The notes under the pieces were generated by a model. The model made no database searches. It worked only from the letters and a program-made list of their open reading frames with translations, and had not been told where the DNA came from. From contig JAHCAU010000002.1 of NCBI GenBank assembly GCA_019634715.1, forward strand, positions 372,001 to 436,000: a stretch of DNA of 64,000 bases, written 5' to 3'. Below are positions 42,727 to 51,688 of the stretch, piece by piece (positions within the stretch are counted from its first letter, which is position 1; each line of letters starts with the position of its first letter). This DNA is from Lysobacter sp. (GTDB lineage: Bacteria; Pseudomonadota; Gammaproteobacteria; Xanthomonadales; Xanthomonadaceae). The position numbers and the translations under genes were made by a program.

Positions 42727-43605
42727 ATGCTGCATTCCGCTCCCCCAGCATCCGCCGCGCGCGTGATCCGCACCGTGCAGGGCATGCCCACGTCCGATGG
42801 CGCGGGCGTCAAGCTGCGCCGGGTGATCGGCACGCCGCAACTGCCGGACCTCGATCCGTTCCTGATGCTGGACGAGTTCGGTACCGATCGCGCCGAGGAC
42901 TACATCGCAGGCTTCCCGGAGCATCCGCACCGCGGTTTCGAGACCGTGACCTACATGCTCGACGGGCGCATGCGCCATCGCGACAACCACGGCAACGAGG
43001 GCCTGCTGGTGCCTGGTGCGGTGCAGTGGATGACCGCCGGGCGCGGCGTGGTGCATTCGGAGATGCCCGAACAGGAGGAGGGCCGCATGCGCGGCTTCCA
43101 GCTGTGGGTGAACCTGCCGGCGCGTTTGAAGATGAGCGAGCCGGGCTACCAGGAGTTCCCGCCGGAGCGCATTCCGGTGGCGCATCCGGCCGATGGCGTG
43201 TCGGTGAAGGTGATCGCCGGCAGCGTGGTGGATGCGGACGGCAGCGCCGTGACCGGCCCGATCGTCCAGCCGGCGACCGAGCCGCTGTACTTCGACGTCG
43301 GCATGGCGCCGGGACGGACCTGGTCGCTGTCGCTGCCGGAAGGCCACAACGCCTTCGTGTTCGTGTTCGAGGGCGCGCTGTCGGTCGGCGAGGGTGACGA
43401 TGCCCGTCCCTTGGCCACGCGGACCCTGGGCGTGCTCGGTGGCGGCGAGCGCGTGATCCTGGCGTCGGGCGACGCGGCCGCGCGCGCGATCCTCGTCGCA
43501 GGCCGTCCGCTGCGCGAACCGGTGGCGAAATACGGGCCGTTCGTGATGAACACGAAGGAAGAACTGATGCAGGCCTTCGTGGATTACCAGGAAGGCCGGT
43601 TCTGA
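42727..43605 (+). CDS. pirin family protein
   Basis: A 292-residue bicupin protein. The metal-binding N-terminal cupin has FPEHPHRGFETVTYML (His at about 59/61), then MTAGRGVVHSEMPE with the third His and the Glu ligand. Pirins can act as quercetin dioxygenases or as redox-sensing cofactors. GAGGAGG lies five bases before the ATG. The C-terminal cupin lacks metal ligands, as is usual. Confidence 0.92.
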   Translation: MLHSAPPASAARVIRTVQGMPTSDGAGVKLRRVIGTPQLPDLDPFLMLDEFGTDRAEDYIAGFPEHPHRGFETVTYMLDGRMRHRDNHGNEGLLVPGAVQWMTAGRGVVHSEMPEQEEGRMRGFQLWVNLPARLKMSEPGYQEFPPERIPVAHPADGVSVKVIAGSVVDADGSAVTGPIVQPATEPLYFDVGMAPGRTWSLSLPEGHNAFVFVFEGALSVGEGDDARPLATRTLGVLGGGERVILASGDAAARAILVAGRPLREPVAKYGPFVMNTKEELMQAFVDYQEGRF

Positions 43606-43608
43606 ACA

Positions 43609-43635
43609 ACGACGGCGCGCGTCCGACGCCGTCGT
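43609..43635. terminator. hairpin between convergent genes
   Basis: Perfect nine-base arms 43609-43617 and 43627-43635, loop nine bases, just after the pirin stop and 13 bases before the end of the convergent secreted-protein gene. Confidence 0.55.
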
Positions 43636-43648
43636 CCGGGACTGTGGA

Positions 43649-44107
43649 TCAGTTGCCGGCGAGCGCCGTGCCGAACTGCAGGCCCTGCACCATCTGCTTG
43701 TAGCGGCCGAGGTTCTCGGCGCTGTCGGTGCGGATGAAGACGTGGGCGACGTTGTTCGGGGCGACCTTGACCAGGGTCTCGCGAATCAGCTCGTTCGGCC
43801 TGCCGGCGATCTCGCTGCGATACCAGTAGGTCTTCTGGCCATCGATCAGGCCCTCGCCGTCGCGCAGCGAACTGTTCGGCTTGAACGGTGAATGGCGGCC
43901 GATGGTGACCGCGAACGCTTCCTGGCCGTCGTCGGCGCGCATCGCGCGGCACAGCAGCATGTCGGGAGTTCGGAGGACCTGCCAGGAAAGGCTGTCCGCG
44001 GCCTCTTTCGGCAGATTCGGACACTCAGGGGCAGCATTCTGCGCGTTCGCGCCACTCGCCCAGAACGCTGCAACCAGCGACAAACACAAGGAAAACTTGG
44101 TTTTCAT
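43649..44107 (-). CDS. secreted protein, paralogue A (flanks aquaporin)
   Basis: A 152-residue exported protein: signal peptide about 23 residues (ANAQ), then a compact domain with two cysteines (PECPNLP and LLCRAM). It shares with the gene at 45142 the phrases ECP, RxPDMxLCRA, AFAxTI, SPFKP, YRSE and LIRETL in the same order, so the two are paralogues. Function unknown. A GAGG site precedes the ATG at 44107. Confidence 0.72.
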   Translation of the reverse strand: MKTKFSLCLSLVAAFWASGANAQNAAPECPNLPKEAADSLSWQVLRTPDMLLCRAMRADDGQEAFAVTIGRHSPFKPNSSLRDGEGLIDGQKTYWYRSEIAGRPNELIRETLVKVAPNNVAHVFIRTDSAENLGRYKQMVQGLQFGTALAGN

Positions 44108-44309
44108 GGCGACCCTCACTGAACTTACGGGGGAGATGCCGGCCGATGTCGAGCCGGCTTACCACAAGTTCAAGCATATTGCATGCCAGTTTTTGTCCCG
44201 GATTGTTGCGTTTGCAACGATCATGGCGAAGGGCGCGTGGGCGCGAACGCGATGCGCACGACGCGCCCTGTCGGGCGTCGTCGTGCGCGGTGGCTGCGGG
44301 TCGCGGACG

Positions 44310-45026
44310 TCAGTCGGTGTCGCTGCCCAGCCAGCGGTAGAGATAGCCGCCGATCAGGCCGCCGAGGATCGGTGCCAGCCAGAACAGCCAGAGCTGCTGC
44401 AGCGCGCCACCGCCGACGAAGACCGCCACGCCGGTGGAACGCGCCGGATTCACCGAGGTGTTGGTCACCGGAATGCTGATCAGATGGATCAGGGTGAGCG
44501 CCAGGCCGATGGCGATCGGCGCGAAGCCCGCCGGCGCCCGCTTGTGGGTGGCGCCGAGGATGACGACCAGGAAGAAGGCGGTCAGCACGACCTCGCACAG
44601 GAACGCCGCGGCGGCCGCGTAGCCGCCGGGCGAACGCGCGTCGTAGCCGTTGGTGGCGAAGGCGCCTGCGGCGGTCGGATCGATGGCGAAGCCAGGCTGG
44701 CCGCTGGCGATCTGGAACAGCACGAAACCCGCCGCGATGGCGCCGAGCACCTGCGCCGCCATGTAGGCCGGCAGGTCCCTCGCCGCGAAACGCCCGCCGG
44801 CCCACAGCCCGAAACTCACCGCCGGATTGAAATGCCCGCCGGAAATGTGCCCCAGCGCGTAGGCACCGGTGAGCACGGTCAGGCCGAAGGCCAGGGAGAC
44901 GCCGAGCAGGCCGATCCCCAGCGGATTGCCGTCCCCACCGAAACTCGCAGCCAGTACCGCGCTGCCGCAACCGCCGAACACAAGCCAGAACGTGCCGAGG
45001 AACTCGGCGCTCAATCGCTTCAGCAT
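44310..45026 (-). CDS. aqpZ: aquaporin Z-type water channel
   Basis: A 238-residue six-helix channel with both NPA motifs: [11 protein letters not shown] near residue 65 and [13 protein letters not shown] near 192; the Arg after the second NPA and His in LIHLISIP fit the narrow selectivity filter of water-specific AqpZ. Start [23 protein letters not shown] is the standard AqpZ beginning (in part). A 7-base hairpin (45054-45072) lies in its leader. It lies between two paralogous secreted-protein genes on the same strand. Confidence 0.95.
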   Translation of the reverse strand: MLKRLSAEFLGTFWLVFGGCGSAVLAASFGGDGNPLGIGLLGVSLAFGLTVLTGAYALGHISGGHFNPAVSFGLWAGGRFAARDLPAYMAAQVLGAIAAGFVLFQIASGQPGFAIDPTAAGAFATNGYDARSPGGYAAAAAFLCEVVLTAFFLVVILGATHKRAPAGFAPIAIGLALTLIHLISIPVTNTSVNPARSTGVAVFVGGGALQQLWLFWLAPILGGLIGGYLYRWLGSDTD

Positions 45027-45053
45027 GACGATCCTCCTGTCGGGTGGTGCCAG

Positions 45054-45072
45054 GCCGTCCGGGATGGACGGC
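45054..45072 (-). promoter_or_regulatory. hairpin in the aqpZ leader
   Basis: Perfect seven-base arms 45054-45060 and 45066-45072, 28 bases before the aqpZ ATG. It could be the end of the upstream gene's transcript or a leader structure. Confidence 0.35.
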
Positions 45073-45141
45073 GAATGCAGCCAGGCCGCCCGGCGCGGGC
45101 GGCGAAATGCAGTGTGGATCGCCTGCCGACAACCTGCGAGG

Positions 45142-45612
45142 TCAGTCCTCGTAGTCGGGGAAGGGCAGGCTCACCACGTAGTCCTGGTACTTCGCCACGC
45201 TTGCGGCCTCGTTCGCGCGCAGCGAGACGTGCACGACGCGATTCCTGGCGATGGGGATGAGGGTTTCGCGGATCAGCAGGTTCGGCTGGCTCGGCAGTTC
45301 GCTGCGATACCAGTTCAGTTCGCGACCGTTGAGCATGGACCGCTCCGCGCGGTCGGCCCGGCGCGGCTTGAACGGGGATTCGCGGCTGATCGTCAGCGCG
45401 AAGGCTTCGGCACCGCTGTCCTGGACGATGGCGCGGCACAGCACCATGTCGGGAAGGCGCATCGCTTCCCAGCGCAGGATCTCGGCGGTGGCGGGCGGGA
45501 AGCCGGGGCACTCTTCGAAATTGGTCCAGGGGGCGGACTGGGCATGGGTGCTGCCTGCCCAGAGGCCGGCCGACAGCAGCAGACAGGCCGGTGTCCTCAG
45601 GAACGATGCCAT
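45142..45612 (-). CDS. secreted protein, paralogue B (flanks aquaporin)
   Basis: A 156-residue exported protein with a signal peptide of about 25 residues (THAQ) and two cysteines in the same places as its paralogue at 43649 (EECPGFP, MVLCRAI). Identity seems moderate, with SPFKP, NWYRSEL and LIRETL conserved. Function unknown. The ATG at 45612 gives the signal peptide directly; longer readings do not. Confidence 0.72.
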   Translation of the reverse strand: MASFLRTPACLLLSAGLWAGSTHAQSAPWTNFEECPGFPPATAEILRWEAMRLPDMVLCRAIVQDSGAEAFALTISRESPFKPRRADRAERSMLNGRELNWYRSELPSQPNLLIRETLIPIARNRVVHVSLRANEAASVAKYQDYVVSLPFPDYED

Positions 45613-45762
45613 CGAATTCACTACGGGGTCTCCATGGTGGCGAACGGTCTTGCCTCCGTGCGGGGTGGGGCGTCCTCGACGCCCGACCATAAGGCACCCC
45701 GGCGCCCGTGACCAGTGGTTCATGGAAGATTCGTTCTGGTGCCGATCGCCGGCGGCGCGGCT

Positions 45763-46551
45763 TCAGCGCCGGCCGAGGATGAGTTCCAGTACCAGGTTGC
45801 TGCCGAAGAACGCGAGCACCAGCAGCACCATCGCGCCGAGGGTCCAGCGCACCGCGATGGCACCGCGCCAGCCCCGCAGCCGCCGCCCCAGCAGCAGCGC
45901 GCCGAAGGCCAGCCACGACAGCACGCTGAACACGGTCTTGTGCGCCAGATGCTGCGCCAGCAGGTCCTCCACGAACAGCACGCCGGTCAGCAGCGTGGCC
46001 GTCAGCAGCGCGAAGCCGACCGTGATCGTGCGGAACAGCAGGGTTTCCAGTTCCACCAGCGGCGGCAGCGCCCGCAGCCAGCCGTGCAGCCGGCGCTGGC
46101 GCAGGGCGCGCTCCTGCAACAGCGACAGGATGGCCAGCACCGACGCCAGCGCGAGCGTGGCGTAGGCGAGCAGGGCGCACCACGCATGCAGCTGCAGGGG
46201 CCAGTCCAGCGGCTGCGGGTCCTGGCGGCCGACCAGGCCGTAGCCGATGGCGACGACCGCAGCGATCGGGAACACGATCACGCCCAGCGCCGCCATCCGG
46301 CCGCGCGCGCCGACCAGCACGGTGAGCAGGGCCATGCCCAGGCCGACCAGTGACAGCGCCGAGAAGAAATGCAGGTTCGTGCCGCCGGCTTCGTGCCAGG
46401 CGCGCAGGTGCGCGGTGCCGTGCACCACCACGGCGGCCACAGGCGTCAGCCACAGCGCCATCGGCACCGACGGCCCCGGCGTCGCCAGGCGACGGAACAG
46501 CAGCCCGGTCGCGGTCAGGTAGAGGGCGGCGGCGATGAGAACGATTGTCAT
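45763..46551 (-). CDS. inner-membrane CcsA/YpjD-type cytochrome assembly-like protein
   Basis: A 262-residue eight-helix membrane protein of the CcmC/CcsA superfamily, as YpjD beside ffh in many proteobacteria. It has conserved His in LHAWCALLAYATL and LAHKTVFSVLSW that could bind haem, and DWPLQLHAW. It is divergent from ffh (74 bases between the starts), the arrangement normal for this locus. The precise role of YpjD is not established. Confidence 0.88.
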   Translation of the reverse strand: MTIVLIAAALYLTATGLLFRRLATPGPSVPMALWLTPVAAVVVHGTAHLRAWHEAGGTNLHFFSALSLVGLGMALLTVLVGARGRMAALGVIVFPIAAVVAIGYGLVGRQDPQPLDWPLQLHAWCALLAYATLALASVLAILSLLQERALRQRRLHGWLRALPPLVELETLLFRTITVGFALLTATLLTGVLFVEDLLAQHLAHKTVFSVLSWLAFGALLLGRRLRGWRGAIAVRWTLGAMVLLVLAFFGSNLVLELILGRR

Positions 46552-46591
46552 CAGGGCAGTGTCGCACAGGCCGGCCGTCCGGCGCAGGGCA

Positions 46592-46597
46592 TATAAT
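46592..46597 (+). promoter_or_regulatory. -10 box of ffh
   Basis: A perfect TATAAT 29 bases before the ffh ATG. No clear -35 box at the right distance. Confidence 0.6.
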
Positions 46598-46625
46598 CTC
46601 CCTTTTCCATCGGCGGCGACTCCCC

Positions 46626-48002
46626 ATGTTCGAATCCCTCACCCAGCGTCTGTCCGGCACCATCGAGCGCCTGCGTGGCCGCGGCCGGCTGACCGAGGAG
46701 AACATCCGCGAGGCCACGCGCGAGGTGCGCATCGCCCTGCTCGAAGCCGACGTCGCGCTGCCGGTGGTACAGGCGCTGATCGAGCGCATCAAGGTGCGCG
46801 CGGTCGGCCAGGAAGTACTGAAATCGCTCACGCCGGGCCAGGCGCTGATCAAGGTCGTTCGCGACGAACTGACCACGGTGATGGGTTCGGCCGCCTCCGA
46901 CCTCAATCTCAACGTGCCCGCGCCGGCCGTCATCCTGATGGCCGGCCTGCAGGGCGCGGGCAAGACCACGACGGTCGGCAAGCTCGCCAGGCACCTGAAG
47001 GAAAAGCGCAGGAAGAAGGTGATGGTGGTGTCGGCCGACGTCTATCGCCCGGCCGCGATCGAGCAGTTGCAGACGCTGGCGCAGCAGGTCGACGTGCTGT
47101 TCTTCCCGTCGGATGCGTCGCAGAAGCCGGAGGCCATCGTCAGGGCCGCGATCGACGACGCGAAGAAGTCCTACGTCGACGTGCTGATCGTCGACACCGC
47201 CGGCCGCCTCGCCATCGACGACGCGATGATGGCCGAGATCAAGGCGCTGCACGCGGCGGTGAATCCGGTCGAGACCCTGTTCGTGGTCGACGCCATGACC
47301 GGCCAGGATGCCGCGACCACCGCCAAGGCCTTCAGTGAAGCCCTGCCGCTCACCGGCGTGGTCCTGACCAAGACCGACGGCGACGCCCGCGGTGGCGCGG
47401 CGCTGAGCGTGCGCTACATCACCGGCCGGCCGATCAAGTTCATCGGCGTCGGCGAGAAGCCCGATGGTCTCGACGTGTTCCACCCGGACCGCGTCGCCAG
47501 CCGCATCCTCGACATGGGCGACGTGCTGTCGCTGGTCGAACAGGTCGAGCAGCAGGTCGACAAGGACAAGGCGCAGAAGCTCGCCGAGAAGGTCGCCAAG
47601 GGCAAGAAGTTCGACCTCAACGACATGCGCGACCAGCTCGAGCAGATGCAGAACATGGGCGGCATCGGCGGCCTGATGGACAAGCTCCCGGGCATGGGCC
47701 AGATCCCCGACGCGGTGAAGAACCAGGTCACCGGCAAGGAAGTGCCGCGGATGATCGCGATCATCAACTCGATGACGAAGAAGGAGCGCCGCAATCCGAC
47801 GCTGCTCAACGGCTCCCGTCGCGCCCGCATTGCCCGCGGCGCCGGCCTGACCCCGGCCGACGTCAACAAGCTGATGAAGCAGTACCAGCAGATGGAAAAG
47901 ATGATGAGCAAGCTCGGCAGCGGCGGCATGAAGGGCCTGATGCGGGGCATGCGCGGCATGATGGGCGGTGGCATGGGCCGGGGCGGGATGCCGTTTCGGT
48001 GA
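46626..48002 (+). CDS. ffh: signal recognition particle GTPase
   Basis: A 458-residue SRP54 homologue that binds signal sequences of nascent membrane proteins with 4.5S RNA. N domain about 1-85; G domain with GLQGAGKTTTVGKLA at 107-121, DTAGRLAIDD near 192, TKTDGDARGG near 249; methionine-rich M domain from about 300 with SMTKKERRNPTLLNGSRRARIARGAG (in part) and a glycine/methionine C-terminus. Length is normal. Followed by a cluster of hairpins. Confidence 0.98.
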   Translation: MFESLTQRLSGTIERLRGRGRLTEENIREATREVRIALLEADVALPVVQALIERIKVRAVGQEVLKSLTPGQALIKVVRDELTTVMGSAASDLNLNVPAPAVILMAGLQGAGKTTTVGKLARHLKEKRRKKVMVVSADVYRPAAIEQLQTLAQQVDVLFFPSDASQKPEAIVRAAIDDAKKSYVDVLIVDTAGRLAIDDAMMAEIKALHAAVNPVETLFVVDAMTGQDAATTAKAFSEALPLTGVVLTKTDGDARGGAALSVRYITGRPIKFIGVGEKPDGLDVFHPDRVASRILDMGDVLSLVEQVEQQVDKDKAQKLAEKVAKGKKFDLNDMRDQLEQMQNMGGIGGLMDKLPGMGQIPDAVKNQVTGKEVPRMIAIINSMTKKERRNPTLLNGSRRARIARGAGLTPADVNKLMKQYQQMEKMMSKLGSGGMKGLMRGMRGMMGGGMGRGGMPFR

Positions 48003-48047
48003 TCGGGCTGCGCCCGATCACCCCAAAGTTTGCTTCGCAGAACTTTG
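47998..48047 (+). terminator. double hairpin at the 3' end of ffh
   Basis: The first hairpin, perfect 11-base arms 47998-48008 and 48012-48022 with a three-base loop, contains the ffh stop codon. A second (CAAAGTT/AACTTTG at 48024-48030 and 48041-48047, inner TGC/GCA pairing with one bulged base) follows directly. No T run. Confidence 0.65.
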
Positions 48048-48075
48048 CGCCCCGGTCGGTGCGCCTCCACACCCC

Positions 48076-48096
48076 ATTCGTGCCTTCGGCACGAAT
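48076..48096. terminator. UUCG-type hairpin between ffh and rpsP
   Basis: Perfect nine-base arms 48076-48084 and 48088-48096; the loop forms the very stable C(UUCG)G tetraloop. Third hairpin in 100 bases. Confidence 0.55.
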
Positions 48097-48209
48097 CGCC
48101 CCTGACTTGGGGTCTGGGTGCTTCCTGGGTCGCCTGGCTGCCCCCTGACCCGCAGTCCTGAATGGTTGGCCATTGATGAGGCAGGGTTTCCCTCCCCGGA
48201 TCGGCCGGC

Positions 48210-48215
48210 TATAAT
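48210..48215 (+). promoter_or_regulatory. -10 box of the rpsP-rimM-trmD operon
   Basis: A perfect TATAAT followed by CGCCGGCTT, 49 bases before the rpsP ATG. The same arrangement, TATAAT then GCCGGCTT, recurs ahead of rplS at 49934. Confidence 0.65.
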
Positions 48216-48263
48216 CGCCGGCTTACCCTGCCATCCCGGCAGCTGGGCAACACCGAGAACCTC

Positions 48264-48530
48264 ATGGTCAAGATTCGCCTTACCCGTGGCGGCGCCAAGA
48301 AGCGCCCGTTCTACCACATCATCGTCACCGACAGCCGCAGCTCGCGTGACGGCCGCAACATCGAGCGCCTGGGTTTCTACAACCCGATCGCCGCCGGCAA
48401 CGAGAAGCGCGTCGAACTGAACGTCGAACGCGCCCAGTACTGGATCGGCACCGGCGCCCAGATGACCGACAAGGTCGCCGACCTCTACAAGCAGGCCCAG
48501 AAGGCCGCTGCCGCCCAGGCCCCGGCCTGA
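48264..48530 (+). CDS. rpsP: 30S ribosomal protein S16
   Basis: An 88-residue protein with the S16 start [20 protein letters not shown] and the FYNPIA segment; length normal. S16 stabilises the 5' domain of 16S rRNA. First gene of rpsP-rimM-trmD. GAGAAC precedes the ATG. Confidence 0.98.
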   Translation: MVKIRLTRGGAKKRPFYHIIVTDSRSSRDGRNIERLGFYNPIAAGNEKRVELNVERAQYWIGTGAQMTDKVADLYKQAQKAAAAQAPA

Positions 48531-48583
48531 GGCACCCCGGCCGCGCCCCGTGCGCGGCCGAATCCGAACTCTCGAGTTCCCGC

Positions 48584-49096
48584 ATGACCGACCCGACGCG
48601 CCGCATCCTGGTAGGCAGGATCCACGGCGCGTTCGGCGTGCGTGGGGAAGTGAAACTCGAATCCCTGACCGAGCCCCAGGCCAACTTGGTGCGCTACCAG
48701 CCGTGGATCCTCCGCGACGCAGTCGGCCGCGAGCGCGAGGTCTCCGGCGCGAAGGCGCGGGTCGGCGGCAAGGGTCTGATCGGCACGCTGCCCGGCATCG
48801 AGGATCGCGACGCCGCCGATGCCCTGCGCGGCGCCGAACTGTTCGTCCCGCGCAGCGCGCTGCCGCCGCCGAAGGATGGCGAGTTCTACTGGATCGACCT
48901 CGAAGGCCTGCGCGTCGAGAACCTCGATGGCGTCGACTTCGGCCGGGCCGCCTTCGTCTTCTCGAACGGCGCCAACGACGTGCTGGTGGTACGCGGCGAC
49001 CGCGAGCGCATGATTCCCTGGCTCCGCCCCGACTTCATCCGCGCACTGGACTTCGACGCCGGCCGCATCGTGGTCGACTGGGACGCGGAGTTCTGA
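48584..49096 (+). CDS. rimM: 16S rRNA processing protein RimM
   Basis: A 170-residue ribosome maturation factor: N-terminal RimM barrel ([21 protein letters not shown], in part [13 protein letters not shown]) and C-terminal PRC barrel with FYWIDLEGL near 105 and an ending [23 protein letters not shown]. It helps assemble the 30S head with S19. Fifty-three bases follow rpsP; trmD starts 14 bases after its stop. Confidence 0.97.
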   Translation: MTDPTRRILVGRIHGAFGVRGEVKLESLTEPQANLVRYQPWILRDAVGREREVSGAKARVGGKGLIGTLPGIEDRDAADALRGAELFVPRSALPPPKDGEFYWIDLEGLRVENLDGVDFGRAAFVFSNGANDVLVVRGDRERMIPWLRPDFIRALDFDAGRIVVDWDAEF

Positions 49097-49110
49097 CGCC
49101 GCCGTCCTTC

Positions 49111-49905
49111 ATGCGCATCGACCTCCTCAGCCTGTTTCCCGAGTTCGTCGCCCAGATCGCCGGTCACGGCGTGGTCGGGCGCGCGCAGGAGCGCGGGCTG
49201 CTGTCGATCCATGGCTGGAACCCGCGCGACTACGCCGAGGGCAACTATCGCCGGGTCGACGACCGCCCGTTCGGCGGTGGTCCGGGCATGGTGATGATGA
49301 TCGAGCCGTTGCGTGCCGCGCTGGCCGCCGTGCGCGAGGCCGACCCGAGGCCGGCGCGGGTGCTCTACATGAGTCCGCAGGGTGCGCCGCTGACCCAGGC
49401 CAAGGCCCGCGAACTGGCGGGTCTGGAGCGCCTGGTCCTGCTCTGCGGCCGCTACGAGGGCGTGGACGAGCGCTTCCTGCAGGCCGAGGTCGACGAGGAG
49501 GTGTCGATCGGCGATTACGTCCTGTCCGGCGGCGAACTGGCGGCGGCGGTGGTCATCGATGCGACCGCACGCCTGCTGCCCGGCGCCCTGAACGACGCCG
49601 AATCCGCTGTCCAGGACAGTTTCGAAGGCGAGGGCGGCCTGCTGGACTGCCCGCACTACACCCGGCCGCTGGCGCATCCGTTCGGGACCGTGCCGCCGGT
49701 GCTGCTGTCCGGCAACCATGCCGAGATCGCGAAGTGGCGCCGCAAGCAGTCGCTGGGCCGGACCTGGCTGCGCCGGCCCGAGCTGGTCGATCGGGACCGT
49801 CTGTCGAAGGCCGACCGGGGGCTGCTCGATGCCTTCCTCGCCGAGCAGGCTTTGTCCACGGCGCCGCCTGATCCGGTCCCCGGCGGCCCGGGCGAACAGG
49901 GCTAA
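49111..49905 (+). CDS. trmD: tRNA (guanine37-N1)-methyltransferase
   Basis: A 264-residue SPOUT enzyme. Starts [11 protein letters not shown]; the trefoil-knot SAM site comprises [20 protein letters not shown] and [11 protein letters not shown], and GGGPGMVM is the substrate loop. It methylates G37 next to the anticodon to prevent frameshifts. The C-terminus is slightly extended by a Pro/Gly-rich tail. The ATG at 49111 is fixed by the conserved start. Confidence 0.98.
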   Translation: MRIDLLSLFPEFVAQIAGHGVVGRAQERGLLSIHGWNPRDYAEGNYRRVDDRPFGGGPGMVMMIEPLRAALAAVREADPRPARVLYMSPQGAPLTQAKARELAGLERLVLLCGRYEGVDERFLQAEVDEEVSIGDYVLSGGELAAAVVIDATARLLPGALNDAESAVQDSFEGEGGLLDCPHYTRPLAHPFGTVPPVLLSGNHAEIAKWRRKQSLGRTWLRRPELVDRDRLSKADRGLLDAFLAEQALSTAPPDPVPGGPGEQG

Positions 49906-49933
49906 GCCCTAGCGCCGCAAGGCTTTTCCTGCC

Positions 49934-49939
49934 TATAAT
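49934..49939 (+). promoter_or_regulatory. -10 box of rplS
   Basis: A perfect TATAAT followed by GGCCGGCTT, 105 bases before the rplS ATG, so rplS can be transcribed apart from trmD and would have a leader of about 98 bases. Confidence 0.6.
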
Positions 49940-50043
49940 GGCCGGCTTGCGTTTGCAGGCAGATCCATCCCGATGCCATGACGCGGGTCCACGTGCACTC
50001 GCGCAACAACATGCCTCTCGAAGGCACCAACAACAGGCCCACC

Positions 50044-50430
50044 ATGAACAAGCCCTCGCTCAACACGCTGCTGCAGCAGTTCGAAGCCGAACAGATCCAG
50101 CGCCAGCTCCCGAACTTCGGTCCGGGCGATACCGTCATCGTCAACGTCAAGGTCAAGGAAGGCAATCGCGAACGCGTCCAGGCCTACGAAGGCGTGGTGA
50201 TCGGCAAGAAGAACGCCGGTCTGAACTCCTCGTTCACCGTCCGCAAGATCTCGCACGGCTACGGCGTCGAGCGCGTCTTCCAGACCCACAGCGCCGCCAT
50301 CGACTCGGTCGAAGTCAAGCGCCGCGGCGACGTGCGTGCGGGCAAGCTGTACTACCTGCGCAACCTCACCGGCAAGAAGGCCCGCATCAAGGAAGACCTG
50401 TCGATGCACACCAAGAACAAGGCCCAGTAA
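50044..50430 (+). CDS. rplS: 50S ribosomal protein L19
   Basis: A 128-residue protein with the L19 core: [29 protein letters not shown] (in part [14 protein letters not shown]) and KKARIKE near the C-terminus. It sits at the 30S-50S interface. The ATG at 50044 gives the normal length; an upstream in-frame ATG at 49978 would add 22 residues. Confidence 0.98.
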   Translation: MNKPSLNTLLQQFEAEQIQRQLPNFGPGDTVIVNVKVKEGNRERVQAYEGVVIGKKNAGLNSSFTVRKISHGYGVERVFQTHSAAIDSVEVKRRGDVRAGKLYYLRNLTGKKARIKEDLSMHTKNKAQ

Positions 50431-50471
50431 CAGGCCTGTCATTGGCGGCCACGCCAACGCATTCGAAAACG

Positions 50472-50497
50472 GAACGGCCACCTTCGGGTGGCCGTTC
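50472..50497 (+). terminator. terminator of rplS
   Basis: Perfect 11-base arms 50472-50482 and 50487-50497 with a TTCG loop, 41 bases after the stop. It also lies 49 bases beyond the end of the convergent patatin gene. Confidence 0.8.
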
Positions 50498-50545
50498 TGC
50501 GTTCGGGAGGAAGGACGGTGGCGCGTGATGCGCGTTGCGGACCGC

Positions 50546-51574
50546 TCAGCGCCCGGGTTCGCAGTCGGTCTTGTCGTCGCGTCCGAGCAGCCCGCCGATG
50601 AAGCCCTTTTCCTTGCACGGCGGTTTGGGCGGCGGCGGGGGCGTCGGCGTGTTGCGCGCAAGCGCGGCCTGCTTCGCCTGCCGGGCCTGGGCGTACTTCG
50701 CGCGCAGCTGCGGGAGCGCGGCGAGCGCGGCTTTTTCGCCTTCCATGATGGCGCGGGCGCGCTGCTGGAAATCGGCCGGGCCGATGTCGTTCACGCGCGG
50801 ACGGATGACGATGTCGGCGCGGGCCAGCTCCTGCTCGCCGAGCTTCTGGCCCATGATCGTGATGGTCTGGTTGACCACGCCGAGCATGTTCTCGGGCGTC
50901 TTGCCGGTGACGCGGGTGGAGATGTCCACCGCGATGACGAATTCCGCGCCCAGCTGCCGCGCCGCGTCCACGGGGACCGGGCTGACCAGGCCGCCGTCGA
51001 CGTACAGCGCCTCGCCGATCTTCGCCGGTTCGAACACGCCCGGGACGCTGCACGAGGCGCGTACCGCCTGGCCGACGTTGCCGCGGACGAAGATCGTGCG
51101 TTCGCCGGTGGCCAGCTGGGTGGCGACCGCAGCGAACGGTTTCTTCATTTTGTCGAACGGGCGCTGGCCGATCGTGCGATTGACGTAGTCCTGCAGCGCC
51201 TGGCCCTTGAGCACGCCGCCGGAGAACAGGCTGAGGTCGCGGATGCTGGCTTCGTCCAGCGCGACCGCGTGCTGCTGCATCTGGAAGGCGTCCATGCCGC
51301 TGGCATACAGCGCGCCGACCACGCTGCCGGCGCTGGTGCCGGACACCACTTCGGGCACGAAGCCGTTGGCTTCGAGCATCTTGATCACGCCGATGTGCGC
51401 GAAGCCCTTGGCCGCCCCGCCACCGAGGGCGACGCCGAGGCGCAGCTTCACCGGCTGCGGGGCCGGGGTCGGACTCGCGGCCGGCGCGGGCGGGGTGGGG
51501 CGGGTATTGTCCTGGCCGCAGCCGGCGATCAGGGTCAGCGACAGGGCGAGGGTGAAGCTGCGCAGCGAACTCAT
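50546..51574 (-). CDS. patatin-like phospholipase lipoprotein (RssA-like)
   Basis: A 342-residue lipoprotein with lipobox LIAGC (Cys19), a Pro/Ala linker, then a patatin domain: oxyanion loop GVALGGGAAKGFAHIGV near 47-63, nucleophile Ser81 in SGTSAGS and Asp in YVDGGLVSPVP near 200. It resembles RssA/YchK proteins but is anchored in the envelope, so it probably acts on membrane lipids. A cysteine pair and Pro-rich stretch mark the C-terminus. Confidence 0.88.
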   Translation of the reverse strand: MSSLRSFTLALSLTLIAGCGQDNTRPTPPAPAASPTPAPQPVKLRLGVALGGGAAKGFAHIGVIKMLEANGFVPEVVSGTSAGSVVGALYASGMDAFQMQQHAVALDEASIRDLSLFSGGVLKGQALQDYVNRTIGQRPFDKMKKPFAAVATQLATGERTIFVRGNVGQAVRASCSVPGVFEPAKIGEALYVDGGLVSPVPVDAARQLGAEFVIAVDISTRVTGKTPENMLGVVNQTITIMGQKLGEQELARADIVIRPRVNDIGPADFQQRARAIMEGEKAALAALPQLRAKYAQARQAKQAALARNTPTPPPPPKPPCKEKGFIGGLLGRDDKTDCEPGR

Positions 51575-51688
51575 GCGGACCGGCGGAGGGTGGAGCGAGG
51601 GGGCCGCTATCATCGCAGCCTGCAGGCGCCTCCGGAACTGCCGATGGGCGCCACCGCCGCCTCCCTGTTCATGCGGCCCTGGCCTGTG

